Assembly: GCA_937982515.1 (NCBI GenBank)
Contig: CALJMB010000049.1
Location: 1 to 49,093 of the forward strand
DNA length: 49,093 nt
DNA from: an uncultured Balneolaceae bacterium
Lineage (GTDB): Bacteria; Bacteroidota; Rhodothermia; Balneolales; Balneolaceae
Reading direction: 5' to 3'
Each line of letters starts with the position of its first letter. The first letter of the stretch is position 1. Below the pieces are notes generated by a model. It ran no database searches. It saw only the letters and a list, made by a program, of their open reading frames with translations, and was not told where the DNA came from. The position numbers were made by a program, and so were the translations under genes. This document shows positions 7,918 to 16,743 of the stretch, piece by piece.

Positions 7918-9543
7918 TTAGCGGTCTGCAGTCTCTCGTCTCCGGTCTTTCTTAACAACCGTCACCTGTGAGGAGTATCGATATCTTTTGAATAACATCA
8001 GCACCATTCCACCTGCTGAGAGAACCAGAAGGCCTATAGGCAGCCAGTCTCCGAGTCGGGCGTAGAGGGTTTGTTCTGTAATAACAGGCACATCATAAGT
8101 AAAGGCGGTTCTTTCCCAATAGCCCGTTTCCACTTTGACGCCGCCGTCGGCGGCAATGATGCCAGAGATACCGTTGTTGGCGCTTCGCACTACCCACCGG
8201 CGGAACTCCAGCGCCCGCAGACGGGCGTAGGCAAAGTGCTGGGAATGTCCGCTGGTATTGCCCCACCATCCGTCGTTGGTGATAATAGTAATAAACCCCG
8301 CATCATTGTTGATGAAGGCCCGTATCCAGCCGGGGAAGACGGAATCGTAGCATACCAGGGCTGGAGTTTGGGTATGGGCAACGGGGAAAGGCTCGGCTCC
8401 GTTGCCTTTTCCATATCCCTGTAGTGTCTTCCAGTTCACCCAGTCCAGTACATCTATTGCATCCAGGAAGTGCACAAAAGGCATGCGCTCAACAATGGGA
8501 ACAAGGTTATGCTTCCGGTACACCTGAAGGGAGCCGTCCGGATAGAAAGCGAGGGCGGAATTAAAATAGAGCCACGGGCTGTCTGCCGAACCCTGGGGCA
8601 GGAGTGGCGTCTGTTCCGGGGTGTAATATTCAAAATACGTGGCTCCGCCGATAATGGGGACACCCCATTCAGAGGAACGGTTTATAAGCAAGGCCTTTAT
8701 ACTGTTAGCATCACGATCGGTGATTTGCCTGTTGGCAAGAGCCGGATGAATACCGTTTTCCGGCCACACAATTAGCTGGGTTTCTTCCGTACGAGCTGAA
8801 TCGCTGAGCGCCAGCAGCGATTGCATCGCCTGTTGTGCGGTGTCATAGCCGCCATAGGTGTGGTAGGAGTCGAAGTTGGGCTGTACGACTACGGTTTTTA
8901 CCGTTGAACGGCTTTCCAGATCCAGCATAGAAAGCTGGACAAGTGAAATGGCAGGGAACAGTACAGCCAGCGCGGCGGCGGCATAGATTACCGTCTTGTA
9001 AGATTCTTTTATGGCCTGGTAGGCCAGTGAGCTGACCAGTACCACCCAAAACGAGATTCCCAGGTATCCTGTGGCCGAGATGTATTGCACCAGTTCCGGC
9101 ACATTGGCCCACGCGTTGCCAAGTGCCAGCCAGGGCCAGGCCAGGTCCCAGTGATGATGCAGATATTCATAGCTCACCCAGAAGGCGGTTTGCAGTAAGG
9201 CGATGAGCCAGATATTGTTCAGCTTCTTTTGGGCCTGATGCTGCAGCATAACCGGCAGAGTCATAACGGCCGCATTGGCCAGAATCGCTGCGATACCGGC
9301 TGCCACAGTAGCCAGCATCAGCCAATAGGTAGTGATCAGGTTCCAGATTACAAGGGCGGGATAGCTATGGTAAGCCGCCTCTCGTGCGGTTTCGGAAAGA
9401 TCAATCAGACGGAACAGGAGCACCAGAGCCGGGAACAGTAAAAAGGGAAAGGGAAAAGGAGGGAAAGCAAGTCCCAGCAAGATACCGGCGGTAAGGCTGA
9501 TAACCCATTTCCGGTGCCAGAATATATCTGTTAGTGAATTCAT
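7918..9543 (-). CDS. lnt: Apolipoprotein N-acyltransferase
   Basis: A 541-residue inner-membrane enzyme that adds the third acyl chain to the N-terminal cysteine of lipoproteins, the last step of lipoprotein maturation. The N-terminal 200 residues hold several membrane spans. The periplasmic nitrilase-like domain follows with its catalytic triad visible: Glu262 in WPENG, Lys344 in YRKHN and Cys398 in VCYDS. A final membrane helix lies near residues 505-525. Length is close to that of E. coli Lnt (512). Its ATG overlaps the stop of rsmI by four bases, so translation of the two is probably coupled. Predicted lipoproteins in this window (the M81 protein and PstS) would be substrates. Confidence 0.95.
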   Translation of the reverse strand: MNSLTDIFWHRKWVISLTAGILLGLAFPPFPFPFLLFPALVLLFRLIDLSETAREAAYHSYPALVIWNLITTYWLMLATVAAGIAAILANAAVMTLPVMLQHQAQKKLNNIWLIALLQTAFWVSYEYLHHHWDLAWPWLALGNAWANVPELVQYISATGYLGISFWVVLVSSLAYQAIKESYKTVIYAAAALAVLFPAISLVQLSMLDLESRSTVKTVVVQPNFDSYHTYGGYDTAQQAMQSLLALSDSARTEETQLIVWPENGIHPALANRQITDRDANSIKALLINRSSEWGVPIIGGATYFEYYTPEQTPLLPQGSADSPWLYFNSALAFYPDGSLQVYRKHNLVPIVERMPFVHFLDAIDVLDWVNWKTLQGYGKGNGAEPFPVAHTQTPALVCYDSVFPGWIRAFINNDAGFITIITNDGWWGNTSGHSQHFAYARLRALEFRRWVVRSANNGISGIIAADGGVKVETGYWERTAFTYDVPVITEQTLYARLGDWLPIGLLVLSAGGMVLMLFKRYRYSSQVTVVKKDRRRETADR

Positions 9544-10223
9544 TCGCTGTAAGAGTCGGGTGCTACGATAACGGCTATTTCACCTTTAATTTCTTTCCGC
9601 TGTTCAAACGTCAGTTTGACCTCGCTTAGTGTACCCCGCACAATCTCTTCAAACTTTTTCGTCAATTCGCGGGCCACTGCAATGTAGCGCTTATCTCCCA
9701 TGTACTGTTCCAGTTCATCCAGCAGTTTCATCAGGCGGTGGGGACTTTCATATAAAATGACAGTTCGTTCTTCCTTGGCCAGCTGTTTTAACCGTTTTTG
9801 GCGCCCTTTTTTCTGCGGGAGGAATCCTTCGTAGGCGTACTTATCACAGGGAAGCCCGCTGGCCACCAGGGCTGTTGTCGCTGCATCGGGGCCGGGGACG
9901 ACTGAGACCGTATGTTTCGCCTGGTGCGCTGCCCTCACGGCCAGAAATCCCGGATCGGAGATGCCGGGCATACCTGCGTCTGAAATCAACGCCACATCCC
10001 GCCCGGCGTCCATTAAATCTATGATATGAGCAATCTTTTTGTGTTCGTTGTGCTGATGAAAAGAAAATGTGGGGGTTTGTATGCCATAATGACTGAGAAG
10101 CACCCCCGATGTGCGGGTATCTTCGCATGCGATATAGCTAACCGATTTCAGTACTTCAACGGCCCGGAAAGAAAAATCACCCAGATTTCCAATCGGTGTT
10201 GCCACCAGGTAGAATATAGCCAA
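9540..10223 (-). CDS. rsmI: 16S rRNA (cytidine1402-2'-O)-methyltransferase
   Basis: A 227-residue SPOUT-unrelated tetrapyrrole-methylase-fold enzyme that 2'-O-methylates C1402 in the decoding centre of 16S rRNA. The conserved opening YLVATPIGNLGD, the CEDTR segment and LISDAGMPGISDPG are all present. The start is a TTG at 10223: no in-frame ATG or GTG lies upstream before a stop, and the conserved sequence begins four residues later. It is somewhat shorter than E. coli RsmI (286), lacking most of the C-terminal extension, as many orthologues do. It precedes lnt with a four-base overlap. Confidence 0.93.
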   Translation of the reverse strand: MAIFYLVATPIGNLGDFSFRAVEVLKSVSYIACEDTRTSGVLLSHYGIQTPTFSFHQHNEHKKIAHIIDLMDAGRDVALISDAGMPGISDPGFLAVRAAHQAKHTVSVVPGPDAATTALVASGLPCDKYAYEGFLPQKKGRQKRLKQLAKEERTVILYESPHRLMKLLDELEQYMGDKRYIAVARELTKKFEEIVRGTLSEVKLTFEQRKEIKGEIAVIVAPDSYSE

Positions 10224-10352
10224 GTTATAAAGTTTTATTCATTCGGAATATTGGATGAAGATAAAAGCTAAAAAGGTTATAATCATACTCTGTTTATAAC
10301 ACGGGTTTAGATGACAAGCATTTAAATACCCAAACTCCTCAACATTTCAACA

Positions 10353-10745
10353 ATGGCCAAATTCAATCCATCAGGAATTAATCACATCACAATACGGGTA
10401 AACGATATAACACGGGCTGAAGCGTTTTACGGCGGTTTGCTGGGTTTTAAACTCATACGGAAGATGGGGCAGAGTATGGCTGTTTATCAGGTAGGGGAAG
10501 AAGACACCCTCGTTCTCGTTGAAGCGGAGACCAGTTATGACCCCTCATCAAGGGATTACCGGATAGATCATTTCGGGTTTTATCTGGATTCACCCGAAGA
10601 GGTAGACGAGCTGGCAGATTTTTTCCGTGAGAATGAGGTTACGGTACTAAGCGGGCCGGCTAACAGAAAACGCGGCCGTTTTGTCTTTGTCTCTGACCCC
10701 GACGGCAATATGATAGAGTTCTTTTATGAGGAAGATGAGGAGTAG
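10353..10745 (+). CDS. VOC-superfamily (glyoxalase/dioxygenase-fold) protein
   Basis: A 130-residue protein with two βαβββ modules. The first carries INHITIRVNDITRAEAFYGGLLGFKL, shown here in its family-typical pieces (NHITIRV, AEAFYGGLLGF). The second ends in VSDPDGNMIEFFYE. Candidate metal ligands are His11 near the start, His64 in the centre and Glu123 at the end, as in metal-dependent VOC enzymes. It could be a glyoxalase-like, dioxygenase-like or antibiotic-binding protein; sequence alone does not decide. It lies divergent to rsmI. Confidence 0.85.
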   Translation: MAKFNPSGINHITIRVNDITRAEAFYGGLLGFKLIRKMGQSMAVYQVGEEDTLVLVEAETSYDPSSRDYRIDHFGFYLDSPEEVDELADFFRENEVTVLSGPANRKRGRFVFVSDPDGNMIEFFYEEDEE

Positions 10746-11129
10746 GGGGCCGGATGCCGGCTCTCCTGCGCTTACGCTTCGGAGAGTAAACCTTTGGGCA
10801 GCAGGAGATGGCGGAGGTGCTCTTCTGTGTATCTCTGTGCCTTCTTTAAGTAACTTTGTGGTATAGTCTGCGCTTACGCGGGTTGTGACACAAAGAACCG
10901 CAAAGGAGGCGCAAAGTTACACAAAGAAAATGTTCAGCCTCCGGTCTCTGACTTACAGCTTCTGGCTTCTACCCTCCAACCTCTGACTTTCAGCCTCCGG
11001 CATCCCGCAACTTTGACAGCAAAGCAGTGACCGGGAGGTGGTGGCATGTTATTTGCTTATTTAAAGCTGCAACATAATTGGTTATATTACAAATCTTAAA
11101 CAGGAATTAACTATTAGCATAACGGTAAT
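10746..11129. other. Repeat-bearing intergenic region upstream of grpE
   Basis: No gene is supported. Two related pyrimidine-rich 19-mers lie at 10947-10965 (tctgacttacagcttctgg) and 10982-11000 (tctgactttcagcctccgg), 35 bases apart. A TAACTTTG at 10851-10858 partly matches the Bacteroidota -7 element but sits far from grpE and within low-complexity sequence. The last 90 bases before grpE are AT-rich and are the likely promoter zone; no defined heat-shock element could be recognised. Confidence 0.5.
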
Positions 11130-11726
11130 ATGAGCGAGACGAACGAGAAAATATCCCAAAATGATCAGAAAAAAGAAGATCAGGGACCCCTGCAGGTGGA
11201 GCAAGAACAAGCACAGGCTGTTTATGAAGATCTTGAGACTGAAGAGTTGGTTAACCGATTGATCGAGCGAGATAATCAAATCAAAGAGTTGGAAAAGCAG
11301 TTTGAAGAGGCGAAAAATGCCCATCTTCGTAAGGCTGCAGAATTGGAAAACTACCGCAAAAGAGTACAGAAGGAGCGGGCTCAGGTTTTTGAAGCGGCAA
11401 AAACCCATGCGCTTGAAGACTTTCTATATGTTAATGACGATTTACGCCGTACTCTTAAAGCTTCTGAAGAGATTGATGTCAATAAAACATTTTTGGACGG
11501 CGTTACGCTGGTTGCCAACAAGTTTGAAGAAGTACTGAAGAAGCATGGCGTGGAGCGCATTGATGAAGAGATGGTTCCCTTCGATGTGGATTTACACGAC
11601 GCCATGATGCGTCAGAAACCGGAAGACGAAGATGTGGAGAGTAATACAGTGCTGAAGGTAATCGAAAACGGTTACCGGCTGGGAGACCGTACCATACGGC
11701 ATGCGAAAGTAATTGTAAGCGAATAA
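11130..11726 (+). CDS. grpE: Nucleotide exchange factor GrpE
   Basis: A 198-residue co-chaperone that drives ADP release from DnaK. The acidic disordered N-terminus (about 1-45) is followed by a long coiled coil (about 45-95, LRKAAELENYRKR) and the β-domain with the GrpE signature around residues 135-190, including the ending GYRLGDRTIRHAKVIVS. Length is like E. coli GrpE (197). It precedes dnaJ by 22 bases on the same strand, so they form an operon; dnaK and hrcA are not in the window. Confidence 0.97.
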   Translation: MSETNEKISQNDQKKEDQGPLQVEQEQAQAVYEDLETEELVNRLIERDNQIKELEKQFEEAKNAHLRKAAELENYRKRVQKERAQVFEAAKTHALEDFLYVNDDLRRTLKASEEIDVNKTFLDGVTLVANKFEEVLKKHGVERIDEEMVPFDVDLHDAMMRQKPEDEDVESNTVLKVIENGYRLGDRTIRHAKVIVSE

Positions 11727-11748
11727 ATAAGGAACAGATTTTTAGTTC

Positions 11749-12903
11749 ATGTCAAAACGAGACTATTACGAAGTACTGGGTATAGGCAGAGATGCGACCC
11801 AGAATGAAATTAAAAAGGCTTATCGGAAGCTGGCTATGAAGTACCATCCCGACCGGAATTCCGACAACCCCGATGCCGAGCAGAAGTTTAAAGAGGCTTC
11901 TGAAGCCTATGAAGTACTCCGCGATGCAGAGACGCGTCAGCGTTACGACCAGTTCGGGCATCAGGGCATTAACGGTGGATTTGGCGGTGGAGCCGGATTC
12001 GAGAACGTAGGTTTTGAGGATATCTTCAGCCGTTTTGGAGAGATATTCGGAGCGGAGTTTTTCGGGGGAGGCGTCCGCGGAGGATCACGGGGACGCCGGT
12101 CGGCCGGGCAGCCGGGATCGGACATGAAGCTGCGCATCTCACTTTCTCTGGAAGAAATCGCCTTCGGTACTGAGAAAAAACTGAAGATAAAAAAACAGAT
12201 CAAATGCGACAAATGTAACGGTACAGGCGCCGAGACAGAAGACGATTTTGTTACCTGCGGTACCTGCAACGGCATGGGTGAAGTACGGCAGGTGCACCGC
12301 ACTATGCTTGGTCAAATGGTGAATGTACAAACCTGTCCGGAATGCCAGGGCGAGGGCCGTATCATCCTGAATGCATGTTCAAAGTGCCATGGAGAAGGGC
12401 GGTATAAAGGAGAAGAGACGGTTAAAGTCCGGATTCCCTCAGGTGTCTCAAAAGGTAATTATATTACACTGCGCGGACAGGGTAATGCCGGAAAGAGAGG
12501 AGGGGAAGCCGGGTCGCTTATTATCCTTATTGAAGAGGAAGAGCACGAACATTTTGAGCGCGAGGGCAATGACATTTATTATGACCTGATCCTGAGTGTG
12601 CCCGACGCGATTTTGGGTACTGAAGTGGAGGTGCCTACCCTGAAAGGCAAAGCCAAGATCAGGATCGAAGAAGGTACACAGCCGGGCAAGCTGCTCCGTA
12701 TGAGGGAAAAAGGAATTCACGGGCTCAACAATACCGGTACGGGCGACCAGTATGTACGGGTGAATGTCTATATACCCAGAAAACTGACTGGTAAGGAGCG
12801 GGAACAGATCGAAGCCCTCAGAGAAAAGGATAATTTTGCTGCGGTTAACAAAGATCAGGATGGCAAAGGGTTCTTTTCTAAAATAAAAGATGTCTTTACC
12901 TGA
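11749..12903 (+). CDS. dnaJ: Type I Hsp40 chaperone DnaJ
   Basis: A 384-residue full-length DnaJ. The J domain (1-70) carries His33-Pro34-Asp35, which stimulates DnaK ATPase. A Gly/Phe-rich linker follows (about 72-118). The cysteine-rich zinc domain has all four CxxCxGxG repeats (CDKCNGTG, CGTCNGMG, CPECQGEG, CSKCHGEG). Two C-terminal substrate-binding β-domains complete the protein. Nothing is missing. The gene ends just before a strong bidirectional hairpin at 12947-12980. Confidence 0.98.
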   Translation: MSKRDYYEVLGIGRDATQNEIKKAYRKLAMKYHPDRNSDNPDAEQKFKEASEAYEVLRDAETRQRYDQFGHQGINGGFGGGAGFENVGFEDIFSRFGEIFGAEFFGGGVRGGSRGRRSAGQPGSDMKLRISLSLEEIAFGTEKKLKIKKQIKCDKCNGTGAETEDDFVTCGTCNGMGEVRQVHRTMLGQMVNVQTCPECQGEGRIILNACSKCHGEGRYKGEETVKVRIPSGVSKGNYITLRGQGNAGKRGGEAGSLIILIEEEEHEHFEREGNDIYYDLILSVPDAILGTEVEVPTLKGKAKIRIEEGTQPGKLLRMREKGIHGLNNTGTGDQYVRVNVYIPRKLTGKEREQIEALREKDNFAAVNKDQDGKGFFSKIKDVFT

Positions 12904-12946
12904 GTTATGGGTATAGGATGACGGGCTTTATTTTGAACGGCGATAC

Positions 12947-12980
12947 AAAAAAGGCTCCGGTTATTCCGGAGCCTTTGACT
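12947..12980. terminator. Bidirectional terminator between dnaJ and the RRM gene
   Basis: A perfect 10-base stem (aaggctccgg at 12951-12960 and ccggagcctt at 12966-12975) encloses a 5-base loop. An A-run lies on the left (12947-12952) and a T-rich stretch on the right, so it can terminate dnaJ on the plus strand and the RRM gene on the minus strand. It sits in the 94-base gap between the two convergent genes. Confidence 0.85.
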
Positions 12981-12997
12981 TTATTATAAGAGTTGGG

Positions 12998-13288
12998 TTA
13001 TCGCCGGCTATATCGGTTCCTGCCACCTCCACCGCGGCTATCTGAATTTTTGGGGCGTGCTTTGTTCACCTTCATCGCTCGTCCATCTAACTCTGTTCCA
13101 TCCAGTTCATCAATCGCAGCCTGGGCATCCTCATCGTTTCCCATCTCCACAAAAGCAAAGCCTTTGGAACGGCCGGTGTCCCGGTCAGTAATCACTTTGG
13201 CTGAATCTACTTCGCCAAATTCTTCGAAAACGTTCTGCAAGTCCTTATCTGAAACTTTATAACTCAAGTTTCCTACGTAAATATTCAT
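12998..13288 (-). CDS. RRM-type RNA-binding protein
   Basis: A 96-residue single RNA-recognition-motif protein, like the bacterial Rbp proteins of cyanobacteria and Bacteroidota. RNP2 is IYVGNL at residues 3-8 and RNP1 is KGFAFVEM at 42-49, both with the aromatic residues that stack on RNA. The tail from about residue 80 is short, basic and glycine-rich (SRGGGGRNRYSRR), resembling RGG tails. Such proteins are often cold-induced RNA chaperones, but cold regulation is not shown here. It is monocistronic and converges on dnaJ. The AT-rich 5' leader on its 3'-coordinate side (13289-13532) contains no gene. Confidence 0.93.
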   Translation of the reverse strand: MNIYVGNLSYKVSDKDLQNVFEEFGEVDSAKVITDRDTGRSKGFAFVEMGNDEDAQAAIDELDGTELDGRAMKVNKARPKNSDSRGGGGRNRYSRR

Positions 13289-13532
13289 GATTGTCTAATA
13301 CATTGAATTTAAAATTGAAAGGAAAGCCTGGCGGGGGTCTTACAAAAGTAACAGCAGAAGGCAAGCTCAAGTAAAACGTTCGTCATTCTCTCCATTGTCA
13401 GAATAATACAGGTATTTAGATTTAAAAAGAAATAAATAATTCAGAATAAAAATAAAATTAAACAAGAGTGGGTAACTGAAAAGGCAAAAAATGAATAGCA
13501 GATTAAGAGGGTTTACCCGGTGATGGAATTAA

Positions 13533-14414
13533 TTATATAGAATCTGGTTTCTGCATCCACCGGTTAAATATCCGGGCAAAGCGTTCTGGCGAATCGGGGT
13601 CCATATTGAAATACAACGAAGGTTCGATCAGCTCCAGCTCCATCAGGGCAAAGGTACCACTCCCTGTACGTACGGAATCTACACGGGCATATAGGGGTTG
13701 CGGCTGTACTGACTCCATAACGGCTTGTGCATGGGTCAGCAGTTCTCTGGGTGGTTCTGCCTTCGTCAGAGTTCCGCCATGTTCCTCCTGTACCCGGAAA
13801 TCTTTTTCTTTGGGTGTTTTCAGGATGGTATGACTGTATTCACCGCCGAAGAAGAACAGAGAAAACTCTCCTTCCTCTACAATGTTATTTATGAACGGCT
13901 GAACCATAAAGGGTCGGTCGGAAAAGGTGGTTTCCAATTTCTTTATAGTTGCGGGGCCGGAGTCTCTCATCACGCGAAATGTATTATCGGCACCGGCGCT
14001 GATCACAGGCTTGATGACCAATTCCCTGGTTTCCAGCTCATCAAACAGTTCCGGAAACTCGTCTGCACCGAACGTGTCACGCCAAAGGGTAGGTACAATG
14101 TCTATTCCCCGGGCCGTCAAATCGCGCAGATAGGTCTTGTTGATATTCCAAAGTACCAGCTCCAGGCTGTTCTCGAGTCGGGCGGAGGAGCGGTCGATCT
14201 CTTCCAATACCTTCAAAAACAGATCGGGTTCTTTATGATAGTCCCAGGGCGAGCGGATTATTACTACGTCGTAATCATTCCAGTCTGCCCGGGCGTTCCT
14301 CCATGAGACAAACTCCGTCTGCCAGCCATAACGGGCGAACGGTTCCACCAAAAGGTGGTCGTAACTCTCAAAATTATCAAGGTTATCCATAGTGAGGAAG
14401 GCGCATTTTTTCAT
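13533..14414 (-). CDS. ATP-grasp enzyme, glutathione-synthetase/RimK-like
   Basis: A 293-residue protein with the ATP-grasp fold. The N-terminal 90 residues form the pre-grasp domain with a DYDVVIIRSPWDYHKEP region. ATP-binding strands carry LVIKPVISAGADNTF and, further on, PFMVQPFI; the C-terminal metal region has ALMELELIEPSLYF. Such enzymes ligate a carboxylate to an amine or thiol. It resembles the RimK-type/'glutathione synthetase ATP-binding domain-like' proteins without a defined substrate. It is transcribed alone, 306 bases from purE. Confidence 0.8.
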   Translation of the reverse strand: MKKCAFLTMDNLDNFESYDHLLVEPFARYGWQTEFVSWRNARADWNDYDVVIIRSPWDYHKEPDLFLKVLEEIDRSSARLENSLELVLWNINKTYLRDLTARGIDIVPTLWRDTFGADEFPELFDELETRELVIKPVISAGADNTFRVMRDSGPATIKKLETTFSDRPFMVQPFINNIVEEGEFSLFFFGGEYSHTILKTPKEKDFRVQEEHGGTLTKAEPPRELLTHAQAVMESVQPQPLYARVDSVRTGSGTFALMELELIEPSLYFNMDPDSPERFARIFNRWMQKPDSI

Positions 14415-14482
14415 GTGCTAGAAGGTATCTGTAATAGTAGGTTACTGGAAAACCGGTATCAGAGCAGACAGGCCCGAAAATA

Positions 14483-14653
14483 ATGAAAAATGATGAATAT
14501 GAATACTTAATCTCCAAAGGCGGTTTTCGGAAATTTGATACCAGGACGTACCGTTTGCATTCAGAAGGCACCCGGGTTTGCTTTCGGGAGCTTTATATCA
14601 GCTTAGTATACCCCCCCGGATTTGGCCCTAGAAGTATCGAACAGGCTGCCTGA
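14483..14653 (+). CDS. Possible 56-residue ORF of unknown function
   Basis: An open frame with an ATG at 14483 and TGA at 14651 lies in the otherwise empty 306 bases between the ATP-grasp gene and purE, both on the other strand. The product begins MKNDEYEYLISKGGF and contains no signal peptide or motif I know. It has a plausible amino-acid composition and no in-frame repeats, but no clear ribosome binding site. Chance is a real alternative at this length. Confidence 0.25.
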   Translation: MKNDEYEYLISKGGFRKFDTRTYRLHSEGTRVCFRELYISLVYPPGFGPRSIEQAA

Positions 14654-14720
14654 CTCGTATCGTAACCGGTTCTTTAATAGTGTGGCTTGCTAATTTTAGA
14701 GCACTTGATATGTACCTGGA

Positions 14721-15212
14721 TTATCTCAAATTCCCTGTCTTCTTTTTAGATCCTTCCGCCATCTTCTCATGATAGTGATCCAGCTGGTCAGCCAGGTCTC
14801 TATCGAAAGTGCTTAAAATACGAATGGCCAAAAGGCCTGCATTCTGTGCCTTCCCGATGGCCACGGTGGCTACGGGCACGCCGTTGGGCATCTGTACGAT
14901 GGAGTAGAGACTGTCGAGTCCGCTGAGTGTGCTGGTCTTTACCGGCACGCCGATGACGGGAAGCGTGGTGTAGGCGGCTGTCATGCCTGGAAGATGAGCA
15001 GCCCCGCCGGCCCCGGCAATAACGACTTTAATGCCGCGGTACCGTGCGCTCTTGCCATACTCTGCCATGAGATCCGGTGTTCGGTGGGCGGAGACTACTT
15101 TCTTTTCATAGGGAACCCCGAATTCATCCAGGATATCACACGCTTCTTTCATAGTGGGCCAGTCGCTGTCGCTGCCCATGATGACGCCGACGAGAGGGGT
15201 ATTATCGCTCAT
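14721..15212 (-). CDS. purE: N5-carboxyaminoimidazole ribonucleotide mutase
   Basis: A 163-residue class I PurE, which converts N5-CAIR to CAIR in purine synthesis. The phosphate-binding GSDSDWPTM, VSAHRTPD, the GAGGAAHLPGM loop and GVPVKTSTLSGLDSL are conserved. I prefer the ATG at 15212 (MSDNTPLVG) to the upstream in-frame ATG at 15248, because PurE proteins start just before the GSDSD strand and the 12 extra residues are unlike the family. It follows purK on the same strand after about 120 bases that contain an inverted repeat. Confidence 0.95.
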   Translation of the reverse strand: MSDNTPLVGVIMGSDSDWPTMKEACDILDEFGVPYEKKVVSAHRTPDLMAEYGKSARYRGIKVVIAGAGGAAHLPGMTAAYTTLPVIGVPVKTSTLSGLDSLYSIVQMPNGVPVATVAIGKAQNAGLLAIRILSTFDRDLADQLDHYHEKMAEGSKKKTGNLR

Positions 15213-15257
15213 ACTGTTTAGTTTTTTAGGGAAAGTTGCTTTTGCCACCGGAATATA

Positions 15258-15326
15258 GAATTCAGGAGTCAGAATTCAGAATACAGAATATGCTCATTCA
15301 GAATTCTGATTCCTGAATTCGGAATT
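15258..15326. repeat. EcoRI-site-rich inverted repeat between purK and purE
   Basis: Arms at 15258-15277 (gaattcaggagtcagaattc) and 15301-15320 (gaattctgattcctgaattc) pair at 19 of 20 positions. The right arm and its extension to 15326 reappear with one difference at 20344-20367. It lies partly over the purK 3' side boundary region and in the purK-purE gap, where the RNA hairpin could modulate purE expression. It more likely represents a dispersed intergenic repeat. Confidence 0.7.
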
Positions 15327-15332
15327 CCCAGA

Positions 15333-16499
15333 TCATATTCTGATTCTCTGTGTAAGTTTCTTTGCCTCTGCATAGACCTCATCCATATCCTCACCCAATA
15401 ACGTATAGTGTGCCATTTTGCGGCCGGGTTTGCTGTGCAGCTTTCCGTAAATATGAAGGTGTCCGTCGGTGACTTGCAAGGCTGCCAGGGCGTGATCGGT
15501 ACGGGCATTCCGCTGGTCCGTTCCCAGCAGGTTGATCATGGCTACAGCCGGCACACGGAGCTCGGGAGAGCCCAGTGGAAGGCCCAATACCGCACGCACG
15601 TGGTTCTCAAACTGCGAGGTGACGCATCCTTCAATGGTATAGTGGCCGGAGTTGTGCGGGCGGGGGGCCGACTCGTTCAACAGCACATCGCCTTTGGCCG
15701 TGAGGAAGAACTCATAAGCAAAGATACCTTTCCCGTCTATAGCTTCCGTCGCTTTCAGTGCCAGTTCCTGCGCTTTTTTTCTGATTGCTTCATCCACCGG
15801 TGCAGGCGACTTTACAGCCACACAGATGTGATCTTTCTGTACCGTCTCACAGCATGGGTATACCACATGTCCCGTTTCATTTCGCGCTACCTGTACAGCC
15901 AGCTCATGAGTGAAGTCCACAAAGGCCTCGGCAATGATATCATGCCCTTTGTCGCCCCCCAGTTTATTGAAGGCGGCTTTGGCATCTTCGAGGTCCTGCA
16001 CGGTTGCGTTGCCATAGCCGTCATATCCACCCTTAGACGACTTCAGCAGGTAGGGCCAGCCGTGTTCATTGCCGAAGGCTTTAAAATCGGTTTCTCCTTC
16101 CACCCGTGCATAAGGGGTGACGGGAATACCGGCATTCTCAAACGTCTGTTTTTCAATCAGTTTGTTTTCGATGAGTGCAAAGCTGGCGGGAGAGGGGTAG
16201 ATGGGCGTACCGCTTTGTTCCTGCGCCTCTGCAAGGATGTCTGAACCGATAAACTCGTTCTCCAGTGTGAGTACATCGCAGGTTTTGGCAAACTCTGCCA
16301 GATCAGCAACGGAGCCGAACGAACCGGTTTGTGATGCAGGTGTCATAAATTGTACAGGCTCATGTTCGGGGCGATCGGAGAATACGCTCACCTGTATGCC
16401 ATACCGGAACGCCTGCAAGGCCGACATACGGGCCAGCTGTCCGGCACCGAGAAATCCGAGTTTAAAAGAGGCGGAAAGAGGATTTGTTGCTTTTATCAC
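15333..16499 (-). CDS. purK: 5-(carboxyamino)imidazole ribonucleotide synthase
   Basis: A 388-residue ATP-grasp ligase that makes N5-CAIR from AIR, bicarbonate and ATP, feeding PurE. The N-terminal LGFLGAGQLARM nucleotide-binding strand, LLKSSKGGYDGYGN ATP-binding loop, and NESAPRPHNSGHYTIEGC active-site block are conserved. The start is a GTG at 16499: an in-frame stop lies two codons upstream and the next ATG (codon 25) would delete the Rossmann strand. Length is typical (E. coli 355). With purE downstream this forms the usual purK-purE pair. Confidence 0.95.
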   Translation of the reverse strand: MIKATNPLSASFKLGFLGAGQLARMSALQAFRYGIQVSVFSDRPEHEPVQFMTPASQTGSFGSVADLAEFAKTCDVLTLENEFIGSDILAEAQEQSGTPIYPSPASFALIENKLIEKQTFENAGIPVTPYARVEGETDFKAFGNEHGWPYLLKSSKGGYDGYGNATVQDLEDAKAAFNKLGGDKGHDIIAEAFVDFTHELAVQVARNETGHVVYPCCETVQKDHICVAVKSPAPVDEAIRKKAQELALKATEAIDGKGIFAYEFFLTAKGDVLLNESAPRPHNSGHYTIEGCVTSQFENHVRAVLGLPLGSPELRVPAVAMINLLGTDQRNARTDHALAALQVTDGHLHIYGKLHSKPGRKMAHYTLLGEDMDEVYAEAKKLTQRIRI

Positions 16500-16743
16500 T
16501 GATTAAGCTGAATGAATTCCTTTTTAAACGAGTCTAATAATAAGGAATGTTGCGTGAATTGTTAAGATAAAAATGGGGGCGTGATGCGTAATACGTAATG
16601 AGTAATGCCGGAAGCCTGAGGGATGGGGAAATGCCGTGAGCTCTCGGCTGTCGGTGATCAACAGTCGTTTGAGATATTTGGAAATTTAGGATAAATCATT
16701 GAGCAGGTGCTAAAAATCAAATTGAATATTGCCCTTTGCCTCC

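Noticed and set aside
15408..16244. 278-codon plus-strand frame opposite purK
   Set aside because: The minus-strand frame is unmistakable purK; the plus-strand product has no recognisable fold.
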